Shown here piece by piece: positions 1-5,465 of a stretch of 6,780 nucleotides of DNA. The notes under the pieces were generated by a model that made no database searches, was not told the origin of the DNA, and saw only the letters and a list, made by a program, of their open reading frames with translations. Source of the DNA: Gammaproteobacteria bacterium (GTDB lineage: Bacteria > Pseudomonadota > Gammaproteobacteria > Pseudomonadales > Azotimanducaceae_A); assembly GCA_012960755.1 (NCBI GenBank), contig DUAT01000031.1, positions 1-6,780 of the forward strand, in the 5' to 3' direction. The stretch's first letter is position 1. Every line of letters begins with the position of its first letter. The translations under genes were made by a program, and so were the position numbers.

Positions 1-98
1 CCTGAAACGCTGGATAAATCTTGGTCACTAGCGAGCGACCTTGCAAGCTGTACTAGGGGTTGCTCACCCTCAAAACGAACTACAGAATCAATTGCAGA
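1..98 (+). repeat. Terminal direct repeat, left copy (98 bases)
   Basis: Bases 1-98 are identical to 6682-6779. Base 99 is G, while the last base of the window is A. The repeat lies inside the coding sequence of enzyme C, covering the end of its cobalamin domain. The placement exactly at both ends of the sequence is typical of a circular or tandemly repeated molecule assembled with k-mer overlaps, not of a biological repeat. Confidence 0.95.
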
Positions 99-428
99 GC
101 ATTCCTTAAGAATCAAGCGATGGGCGAAAGTGGCGAGATTCCCTCCAACCGTGATATGTACAGAGGATCTCTTTCTGCGTAGTATTGAGCTGACCTGGTA
201 GACGCCTTCAACATTGTCCAGTGTTGAAAATCCTACCAGTTCTGCGTCAGAGTGTCCGATATAGTCAGCAATACCTTTGTAATCTAACTTGGCTAGCCTT
301 GGCTCAAAACATTCGACAGTGTGGCCCTGGCGCTGCGCATAGGCAGCTAGGTAGCCCAATCCAGGGCTTTCTGTGACTGGACACTCGCCGCCTTCAGGGT
401 CAATTGGCGGCAACAGGAGAATATTCAT
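1..428 (-). CDS. Cobalamin-binding radical SAM enzyme C, N-terminal part (cut by window edge)
   Basis: This reading frame opens at ATG 428 and stays open to the left edge, giving 142 full codons. The protein begins MNILLLPPIDP, a first beta strand directly after the start, as expected of a cobalamin-binding Rossmann domain. Further domain features are GLGYLAAYAQRQGH (residues 23-36), LVGFSTLDN (64-72), the VGGNLATF strand-turn (94-101) and the VVRFEGEQPLVQL region (116-128), all with equivalents in enzymes A and B. The classical DxHxxG cobalamin motif is absent, as in many class B radical SAM methylases. The start overlaps the end of gene B by 29 bases in another frame, with a weak GGAA at 436-439 seven bases upstream, so coupling to gene B is likely. 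The radical SAM domain is not reached here. If the window ends are joined at the 98-base terminal repeat, the frame continues without a break at 6681 and gives a complete 547-residue enzyme. Domain identity is secure; the exact reaction is inferred. Confidence 0.85.
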   Translation of the reverse strand, partial: MNILLLPPIDPEGGECPVTESPGLGYLAAYAQRQGHTVECFEPRLAKLDYKGIADYIGHSDAELVGFSTLDNVEGVYQVSSILRRKRSSVHITVGGNLATFAHRLILKECSAIDSVVRFEGEQPLVQLARSLASDQDLSSVS

Positions 429-2040
429 TGCGTTGTTCCAAGTTATAGGCAAGCCGGATTACGTTTGTAAGAAAGATAATCTCCCTGGAAAAAATATCAA
501 CACCCGGTAGTAAGGGTTTGAGATCCAGAGTACCAATCAATTGCGGGTTATTGTTTGGCCACTCGCAGATCATTTCGATAATCTGCTCAGAAGTATCCAA
601 TGCAAAGGTTTTATAAAAGGCCGCCAACTCACGGATCAAGTGTGAATGCGCCCTCGAAACAGGGCTCCCTGGAAAGGCCCCACTCTTTCGCCATTCATTC
701 CCAATGATCCATTTTAGTGTGAAAAATAATGTGCCGTTGCGTACCATAAATAACCATTTCAAGGCCTTGGCAATACATTTCACCCGCTGATCATTGTAGT
801 CGTATTCCAGATGCTCTCCGTCAGTCATAAGCAATCCAGCAGCAACGACTTTGTCAAAAATAGGGACTTCTCTCATCAACTGAAGGGCGCTGTTGAATAC
901 AGGTGGGAAAAAGACCCTTCGGTGCGCCAGTTTGCGTAGGAAGCAAATTTCTTCCTTGAGGGTTTCCATACTCTTAAATGGATCGAAGAGAATGAAGCCA
1001 GTGCTGACCTCGACACCTATCTGCTGGAGGAAATCGATAGCTTCTAGGTGCTGCTCAGGCCTGTTGCCTTTCTTATAACGCTTTAGGGTTTTTATGTCCC
1101 CTGACTCTAGGCCGAGGAATACGCGCCGCAAACCCGCTCTTTTTAGTTCACGAAACAGTTCCTTATTTTTGATCACCGAGTCCGAGCGTTCTTCGAAAGA
1201 AAAGCCGAGCTTAAGATTTCTTCGGTGAATCTCATTGCATAATTCGTGGATTCTCTTTTTACCACGTGGCATGGGCCCAAGAAATAGGTCATCAACAAAC
1301 CAGATTTCCGAGATATTGAAATTTCGAGTAAGATATTCCAGTTCATTCGCAATGCTTCCAGCAGAACGACCGCGCCATTGCGGTTTACCCCATAGGCTTT
1401 TTGATTCAGCTGCCACCACGCAGAACTCACACGAGTAAATACAGCCACGACTCGCTGAGACAGTAGTTGGGGCATTCCGATCAAGGAACAATGGCAGGAA
1501 ACGACGATCTACCATTGGCAACCGGTCCAGGTCAGATTGAATGTATTGAAAATCGAGCGGATTATGCCGACTGCCATTCCCCTGGGCCTTGCTTAGGTTA
1601 GGAATGCTACTCCAGTCCTCTCCTCTGAGAAGTCGTTGAACAAGCTCCAAAAGAGGCCCCTCGCCGTCGTGCCGGATGACTGAGTCAAACGGCGACCCAG
1701 GGAACAGAAAGGTATCAGGATTAGATGTAGGGAACTTGCCGCCAGAAACGAGGTGTATTTCTGGATTTTTCAATTTAATGGTATGCGCGACTGCCATTGC
1801 TGCATTTACGCAACTTCTCGCCATAATGGTGATACCGGCAACTCGATAATCGTCTAATTTCACATGACTTGGCAGCGTTCCGATAGGCAGTTTGTCTATC
1901 GCGAAATCTGCCAGGTCGACACTAATACCGTGATGTTGCAGGTAAGCTGCCAGTGAACCAATGGCGAGGTTTTCCATCAGCGGCTCCCCCATGGCATCGG
2001 GAACATGGGGGTTTATTAGCAGAACAACTGGCCTATCCAT
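400..2040 (-). CDS. Cobalamin-binding radical SAM enzyme B (putative RiPP C-methyltransferase)
   Basis: A complete protein of 546 residues from ATG 2040. Residues 1 to about 150 form a cobalamin-binding Rossmann domain: it starts MDRPVVLLINP, with ITIMARSC at 70-77, the LVSGGKFPTSN loop at 97-107, and IRHDGEGPLLELV at 122-134. The linker DRLPMVDRRFLP (172-183) leads into a radical SAM barrel with the cluster motif C200-IYS-C204-EF-C207 for the [4Fe-4S] centre. WFVDDLFLG (247-255) and FLGLESG (308-314) fit the SAM-binding strands. The last 170 or so residues are a helical C-terminal region without cluster cysteines, so there is no SPASM domain. The family methylates unactivated carbons using SAM and methylcobalamin; the peptide as substrate is inferred from the neighbours. 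In-frame ATGs at 2058 and 2070 would overlap gene A by 11 and 23 bases. I prefer 2040 because it places the first strand as in A and C and has GAG six bases upstream. Confidence 0.92.
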   Translation of the reverse strand: MDRPVVLLINPHVPDAMGEPLMENLAIGSLAAYLQHHGISVDLADFAIDKLPIGTLPSHVKLDDYRVAGITIMARSCVNAAMAVAHTIKLKNPEIHLVSGGKFPTSNPDTFLFPGSPFDSVIRHDGEGPLLELVQRLLRGEDWSSIPNLSKAQGNGSRHNPLDFQYIQSDLDRLPMVDRRFLPLFLDRNAPTTVSASRGCIYSCEFCVVAAESKSLWGKPQWRGRSAGSIANELEYLTRNFNISEIWFVDDLFLGPMPRGKKRIHELCNEIHRRNLKLGFSFEERSDSVIKNKELFRELKRAGLRRVFLGLESGDIKTLKRYKKGNRPEQHLEAIDFLQQIGVEVSTGFILFDPFKSMETLKEEICFLRKLAHRRVFFPPVFNSALQLMREVPIFDKVVAAGLLMTDGEHLEYDYNDQRVKCIAKALKWLFMVRNGTLFFTLKWIIGNEWRKSGAFPGSPVSRAHSHLIRELAAFYKTFALDTSEQIIEMICEWPNNNPQLIGTLDLKPLLPGVDIFSREIIFLTNVIRLAYNLEQRNEYSPVAAN

Positions 2041-2047
2041 TGTTTGC

Positions 2048-3607
2048 TCAATCGTCATTACTAACGTCATGTCGCTGTAATAGATTCTCTATTTGCGCCA
2101 GGATATGTATATCGGAGACTTCTTCCACCAAGGGATGACGTGCGTGTTCGATAAAGGTACTTTGATCCATCTTCGGTTGTCGATGGAAAGCTGCCAGGTT
2201 ACCCAGGCTTGAATCCAAAGCTAGGCCATCCAATACTCTCTGGTAGGCCATACGCCGACTGCCAGAAATTCGCATGTTTGCAATCTCAATGGCGGCTGCC
2301 TCGATCATCTCAAGCAGGGGATTGTTCACCTGCCGAAACATCACAACTTTGGAGCATTCTGCGTAACGGAACATATTCCTGGTATTGGCGTCTCGTTGCA
2401 TCCGCACACCTTTCTGACTGAGGGTTCGGTATTCCGGCGAGCCCTCATAAACCCACAATTGTCCGCGCAATTGCTGTGAAAGGCCTGGAGAAAGCCTGGC
2501 ACCGCGGACGTGGTCATCGAGGAATCTAAATTCTGCATCAAGTGAGTCAAGTGTCGTTCCAGGGCGATAGGGCATGAAACCAAGGGAGAGGGAAATCCCG
2601 GCGTCGCGAACCATCTTAATAGCTGCCATATTGGTATTAACGGTAGTGCCCTTTTTTATCGACCTGAGAAAACTACTAGACCCTGATTCAATCCCAAGGA
2701 GTATGTTGATAAGACCAGCGTCACGAAGATGGGCCAGCAGATCGCTATCGATGTCATTGGCGCGACAACTTAACTTGAATTTTATTTCTAGATTATTCTT
2801 GATTAGCAGTTCCGCAAACCGATGCGCCCGCCGACGAGCGTCTTTTTGTCGGCCACCCAGAAAATTTTCGTCTACGATATTGTATTTACGGATGCCTCGG
2901 TCTTTAGCCAAATGTGTCATTTCATCGACGATTGATTCTGCTGAGCGATACCGCCAGGTAGGCATTCCTTCTTGATTGGAGAACATAATATTCAGGCAGA
3001 AAGTACACTTCCCATAACAACCACGGCTTGTCTGTATATAGGCTTCATTTGTATCTGGCCGTTCAAAGGAACGGTCAGCTAATGGCAGCTCATCCAGATT
3101 GTGGGGATAGGTGAGGCCAGCAGAGACGATTACCTTGCCATCCTGGCGGTATGCAATTCCTGGCAATACCTTCCAGTCATGTCCTTCTGCAACTGCTGAG
3201 ACTAGGTGGGGAAAGACCTGGTCAACCTCAAAACGCATTACCGAATTCACCTTTCCAAGCCTTTGCAGGAGAAAATCCTGATTGAAGGAGGCGAAATACC
3301 CTCCCAAGGTAACATGCTGGATATCACAAGCGTTAAAATCAAGAAGTGTGAGAACGGATTCGATGCGGGATACCACTTGCGACGACATAACTGCAAATCC
3401 CAGTAACTTCGGACCTTTTATAGCCGATATTCTTTTTGCGGTTTCCTCAATCGTTAGGTTGTTGCTATATGCATCGACAATGACCGACTGAAAGCCTGAG
3501 CGCCGGCTATAGGCACTAAGCATTTGTAGCGCAAGTGAGGCAGTTGCTGAACGGCGAGTGGGCAACCCGGGTGGGGTAGATAACAGATCAACGAGGATAC
3601 ACTTCAC
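2048..3607 (-). CDS. Cobalamin-binding radical SAM enzyme A (putative RiPP C-methyltransferase)
   Basis: A complete protein of 519 residues starting at GTG. The start codon overlaps the stop of the upstream leader-like gene in a GTGA junction, and AGGG (3614-3617) lies six bases upstream, so this start is well supported. The N-terminal 150 residues are a cobalamin-binding Rossmann domain: the MKCILVDLLSTPPG strand, LLGFAVMSSQV at 68-78, VTLGGYFASFN at 99-109, and VMRFEVDQVFPHLV at 123-136. They are followed by the typical LPGIAYRQDGKVI linker (148-160) and LDELPLADR (171-179). The radical SAM motif is C197-YGK-C201-TF-C204. NIVDENFLGG (243-252) and LLGIESG (303-309) are the SAM-site strands. 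No DxHxxG motif and no C-terminal SPASM cysteines are present. Genes A, B and C share this architecture and linker but differ across most of their length, so they are old paralogues likely with separate target residues. C-methylation of the neighbouring precursor is the best guess; other cobalamin-dependent radical chemistry is possible. Confidence 0.92.
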   Translation of the reverse strand: MKCILVDLLSTPPGLPTRRSATASLALQMLSAYSRRSGFQSVIVDAYSNNLTIEETAKRISAIKGPKLLGFAVMSSQVVSRIESVLTLLDFNACDIQHVTLGGYFASFNQDFLLQRLGKVNSVMRFEVDQVFPHLVSAVAEGHDWKVLPGIAYRQDGKVIVSAGLTYPHNLDELPLADRSFERPDTNEAYIQTSRGCYGKCTFCLNIMFSNQEGMPTWRYRSAESIVDEMTHLAKDRGIRKYNIVDENFLGGRQKDARRRAHRFAELLIKNNLEIKFKLSCRANDIDSDLLAHLRDAGLINILLGIESGSSSFLRSIKKGTTVNTNMAAIKMVRDAGISLSLGFMPYRPGTTLDSLDAEFRFLDDHVRGARLSPGLSQQLRGQLWVYEGSPEYRTLSQKGVRMQRDANTRNMFRYAECSKVVMFRQVNNPLLEMIEAAAIEIANMRISGSRRMAYQRVLDGLALDSSLGNLAAFHRQPKMDQSTFIEHARHPLVEEVSDIHILAQIENLLQRHDVSNDD

Positions 3608-3984
3608 CGGTGACCCTGGGTTACCCGAAATTCCTCTCTGAGCGCTATATACTCGTTCGTGTCCAGGAGTTCTCGAACGTTCCTCAGGATAAGGTCGTTG
3701 ACGAAAATTCTCCTTTCTTTCAGCGCTCTGGCCGGACTCAGGCGAAACTCGTCCTCAAATGCCTGACACGACAACAGTTTCTCGATTAACTCCTCGATGG
3801 TAGGACTTTCAAACTTGGAATCTTCGCGGATTTTGTCGAGTTTCTCTATCAGTTCTGAATCTAGGTCAATACCGTGGCTCTTCAATGTTTGACCCACATT
3901 TTCCAACAACGAGCGCCGAAAATCTCGGTTAGATAGAGCCTTAGCAACTATGCTCCTCAGCGTGTCAATATTATCCTTATCCAC
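3604..3984 (-). CDS. Two-repeat leader-like protein (nitrile-hydratase-leader fold), possible scaffold or second substrate
   Basis: A 126-residue protein starting at GTG 3984; a TAA nine bases upstream in frame (3991-3993) rules out a longer form. The sequence is an internal tandem duplication: residues 12-52 align without gaps to 66-106 (offset 54), sharing K15/K69, L17/L71, S18/S72, F22/F76, L34/L88, K35/K89 and I39/I93. Each repeat resembles the nitrile hydratase alpha-subunit-like leader (NHLP) of RiPP precursors: helix, Phe-rich turn (RDFRRSLLENV; AFEDEFRLSPARAL), then a Gly or Ile turn. P84 sits where these leaders usually have Asp-Pro or Asn-Pro. After the second repeat only about 20 residues remain. 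There is no Gly-Gly site and no core-like tail, and C73 is the only cysteine. It sits between the precursor and the first radical SAM gene and overlaps the latter by four bases. No Shine-Dalgarno sequence precedes the start. It may be a leader-only scaffold, a partner protein, or an unusual precursor. The family call is by pattern, not by search. Confidence 0.75.
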   Translation of the reverse strand: MDKDNIDTLRSIVAKALSNRDFRRSLLENVGQTLKSHGIDLDSELIEKLDKIREDSKFESPTIEELIEKLLSCQAFEDEFRLSPARALKERRIFVNDLILRNVRELLDTNEYIALREEFRVTQGHR

Positions 3985-4002
3985 ACATTTTTAGGAAGAA
4001 TG

Positions 4003-4074
4003 TCAGAGGCAACCTGTCTGCATTGATAGCGCGCCAATCCGAATATTGTCGTCTTTACGCTCACTCTCTGACAT
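4003..4074 (-). CDS. Possible 23-residue mini-ORF between precursor and leader-like gene
   Basis: ATG 4074 is preceded by AGAGGAAGT, a good Shine-Dalgarno match, and opens a 23-codon frame closed by TGA at 4005-4003. The peptide is charged at its start (MSESERKDD) and ends IRIGALSMQTGC-Leu. The IRIG-AL-x-x-TGC part looks like the first helix of a MerR-type regulator, but nothing downstream in any frame continues that domain. The ORF is in the same frame as the downstream leader-like gene and stops 18 bases before its GTG, which itself lacks a Shine-Dalgarno sequence. It could therefore serve as a coupling cistron that feeds ribosomes to that gene, be a small peptide in its own right, or be a remnant. 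Evidence is limited to start signal, position and frame. Confidence 0.35.
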   Translation of the reverse strand: MSESERKDDNIRIGALSMQTGCL

Positions 4075-4154
4075 ACTTCCTCTCATCGGGGGTGTTGCAT
4101 ATTGGAAAAGCGCACATCCCTTATTATCTGAATAATCCGGGGTTGTTTTCTAGA

Positions 4155-4508
4155 TTAGGGGCCTCCATCACTATAATGATCCGAGTACGCCTGAGTATCG
4201 CCACTGATTGTCGCCCCTAGGTCTAGCTCCTTTCTTTTATTCCTGACGAGAGTCTTGATCTTCTGCCGCATCATGCTCTTGCTGATCCTCCGGGCGCCAC
4301 CGGCAATCTGTTGAAGATCGTCATCACTAAGTTCTTCATCTGCGAGGGATGGCAGTAAACTGTTAACCTCATCTACTGAGAAGTCCATCCCATGTTCAGT
4401 TCCCATGGCCACCAGCGAATCAGCATCTGTATTGTCATCTATCTTTGCCTGAAGTTCTCTATCGCCAACCACCAGTTTTACAAAACCAATTAATGATTCC
4501 TTGCTCAT
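4155..4508 (-). CDS. RiPP precursor peptide with Nif11-type leader and cysteine-free core
   Basis: A 117-residue protein from ATG 4508, with a perfect AAGGAGG at 4513-4519 four bases upstream. Residues 1-71 match the Nif11-like leader pattern: MSKESLIGFVKLVV, then D16-RELQAKI, a Gly-Met-Asp-Phe turn at 40-43, the VDEVNSLL helix (45-52), and the acidic ELSDDDLQQIAGG end (59-71). In this family a C39-type peptidase, usually fused to an ABC transporter, cuts after the Gly-Gly, here after G71. This would leave a 46-residue core (72-117). The core has two halves: a basic, helix-prone part (ARRISKSMMRQKIKTLVRNK, then R-K) and a polar, Gly-rich part ending AYSDHYSDGGP with a repeated Tyr-Ser-Asp. 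It contains no cysteine, so thioether or heterocycle chemistry is excluded. It is the first gene after the promoter and the likely substrate of the three radical SAM enzymes. Leader identity is strong; the modification is inferred. Confidence 0.88.
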   Translation of the reverse strand: MSKESLIGFVKLVVGDRELQAKIDDNTDADSLVAMGTEHGMDFSVDEVNSLLPSLADEELSDDDLQQIAGGARRISKSMMRQKIKTLVRNKRKELDLGATISGDTQAYSDHYSDGGP

Positions 4509-4512
4509 GTTT

Positions 4513-4519
4513 CCTCCTT
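4513..4519 (-). promoter_or_regulatory. Strong ribosome binding site of the precursor gene
   Basis: AAGGAGG, complementary to the 3' end of 16S rRNA, lies four bases before ATG 4508. It is the strongest Shine-Dalgarno sequence on the coding strand. This fits a precursor that must be made in excess over its modifying enzymes, whose own sites are weak or rely on coupling. Confidence 0.85.
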
Positions 4520-4550
4520 GTATAATAAGTGAGGCTCCAATTTCCCTTCA

Positions 4551-4567
4551 AAACCCGTTTCGGGTTT
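4551..4567. promoter_or_regulatory. 17-bp perfect inverted repeat in the operon leader (possible operator or hairpin)
   Basis: AAACCCGTTTCGGGTTT reads as two perfect 7-base arms around a three-base centre. It lies just downstream of the proposed -10 element, so it would fall in the first bases of the transcript, about 43 bases before the precursor start. This position suits a repressor operator. As RNA it can also form a short stem, but the following run of U is too short for a convincing terminator. Which of the two it is cannot be read from the sequence. Confidence 0.4.
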
Positions 4568-4577
4568 CTCAAGCATA

Positions 4578-4606
4578 ATAATGGTTCACTTGGATGAACG
4601 AGTCAA
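4578..4606 (-). promoter_or_regulatory. Candidate sigma70-type promoter of the RiPP operon
   Basis: On the minus strand TTGACT (4606-4601, five of six to the -35 consensus) is followed after 17 bases by CATTAT (4583-4578, four of six to the -10 consensus). TATTAT at 4580-4575 is a better hexamer but has a 20-base spacer. Start of transcription would be near 4571, giving a leader of about 60 bases ahead of the precursor. It is the only -35/-10 pair I found between the terminator and the precursor; I did not score the region systematically. Confidence 0.45.
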
Positions 4607-5410
4607 GTTCTTGCGCCATTTGCCACCCCCGGCCTTTCAAACTCGATTTCTCGCACTAATTCCCGGTATTGCCCAGCAGTTTGTTAGGAAGATGTTTAGT
4701 TTCTGATCTATCCACCATTTCGCAAAGACGGTCACACGCTTTTTTTTGAGGTTCGATCCGAATATTGATCGGACGTTGTCGGATTCATCAAGCGGAATAT
4801 GTAGAGGCAACGCTAAGTGACTCATGTCAACATGACAGGAAACTTTGCAACGCGGATTTAATACAGAAAAAAAAGCGAAGTGGCTATTAGGGGTAACAGC
4901 CGCGATGTGCAACAGGCAACGTCATGATTCTAGCCCTGCTGATGCGCGAGGCGCCGCATCTGGCAAAAGCAAATTGGGATTCCTTATCCCCGGGAAGAAG
5001 AATTACTCTGCGGTACACGGATTCTTGTCAGCGGGGTCAAGCGTTTGGTCTTGGGTTATCAGCCTCTGCTTCTAACATACGGGCGTTCTCCAACTCATAG
5101 TCTGTCAGTGCATCCTGCATTTACTGTAGCGGTGCCGTTACTGATTTTCGACACAAAAGACCATTGGCAGGGCGCAGGATCCAGTCAGGAACCCCCGGTT
5201 TTGCAATTTTTGTAAATGGCGATGTTGTTCTAACATTCTTATAGGAACTTAGGACGTCAAATTTTCCGCCCATGACGGAGGACGAAGATGGTCGGCAGAG
5301 ACGCAATACTTCAGAAGCCCGATCTATTGGTCAAGGAACCTGCGGGCCAGTCCGATTTATATGCACTGACAATTGACGGTTCTACACACCCGTTTGTCTT
5401 CTTTGCATCT
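4607..5410. other. Gene-poor region between terminator and promoter; no supported gene
   Basis: About 800 bases hold no coding region I can support. Frames of 60-107 codons exist on both strands, but they start at TTG or without upstream signals, have no recognisable domain, or run into the opposite gene and its terminator. Structure seen: an 11-base inverted repeat with T8/A8 tracts (4737-4747 and 4867-4877), a short palindrome TCATGT-CA-ACATGA (4822-4835), and GATGCG/CGCATC arms (4941-4946, 4955-4960). There is also a small minus-strand frame at 5120-5037 with an acidic, helical-looking product. If the window is a closed circle, this is the only place for a replication origin, but no iterons, DnaA-box cluster or rep gene is evident. 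It could equally be decayed DNA between operons. Confidence 0.6.
4737..4877. repeat. Inverted repeat CGC-T8 / A8-GCG with 11-base arms
   Basis: The left arm CGCTTTTTTTT (4737-4747) and the right arm AAAAAAAAGCG (4867-4877) are exact reverse complements separated by 119 bases. Pairing does not extend beyond either arm. Homopolymer tracts make chance more likely, so this could be coincidence, curved DNA or the ends of a small element. No target-site duplication stands out at the outer edges. Confidence 0.35.
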
Positions 5411-5443
5411 AAACGAAAGGCCCCGCTTAGACAGGGTCTTTCG
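5411..5443 (-). terminator. Intrinsic terminator after enzyme C, similar in form to rrnB T1
   Basis: Downstream of the stop at 5466, the minus strand reads CGAAAGACCC, a ten-base loop, then GGGCCTTTCG followed by TTT. The stem is 10 bp with one A-C mismatch on this strand; on the plus strand the same position is a G-U pair. The closing GGGCCTTTCGTTT resembles the end of the E. coli rrnB T1 terminator. The U run is short. Its position 22 bases after the last gene of the operon supports a terminator role. Confidence 0.6.
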
Positions 5444-5465
5444 GACTACGGCTTTGCACGATCCT

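Noticed and set aside
1..98. Terminal repeat as long terminal or transposon repeats
   Set aside because: It lies inside a coding sequence in the same frame at both ends and exactly at the sequence limits, which fits assembly overlap and not an element end.
1173..1484. Minus-strand frame of 103 codons inside enzyme B
   Set aside because: It lies wholly within the well-supported radical SAM frame; a shadow.
2574..2975. Plus-strand frame of 133 codons opposite enzyme A
   Set aside because: Antisense shadow, rich in Arg and Ser as expected from the opposite strand of this gene; no start signal.
4003..4074. Reading the mini-ORF as the start of a complete MerR regulator
   Set aside because: The similarity ends after TGC; none of the three frames continues with the expected IRYYE helix, and two stops follow before the next gene.
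4119..4143. AT-rich hairpin (ATTAT/ATAAT) after the precursor stop as a terminator or attenuator
   Set aside because: The stem is only five A-T pairs and no U run follows. It cannot be told from chance.
4637..4912. Minus-strand frame of 91 codons upstream of the promoter
   Set aside because: No ribosome site, no recognisable domain, mixed composition, and it crosses the T8/A8 inverted repeat. Probably open by chance.
4845..5075. Plus-strand frame of 76 codons
   Set aside because: It starts at TTG with only a weak purine run upstream, and the product has no recognisable features.
5037..5120. Minus-strand frame of 27 codons (starts MQDALTDYELENARM) directly after a TAA in the same frame
   Set aside because: The product looks like an acidic helix, but there is no ribosome site and no family I recognise. 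The frame above it (5306-5121) starts at TTG with no signal. Kept only as a possible remnant.
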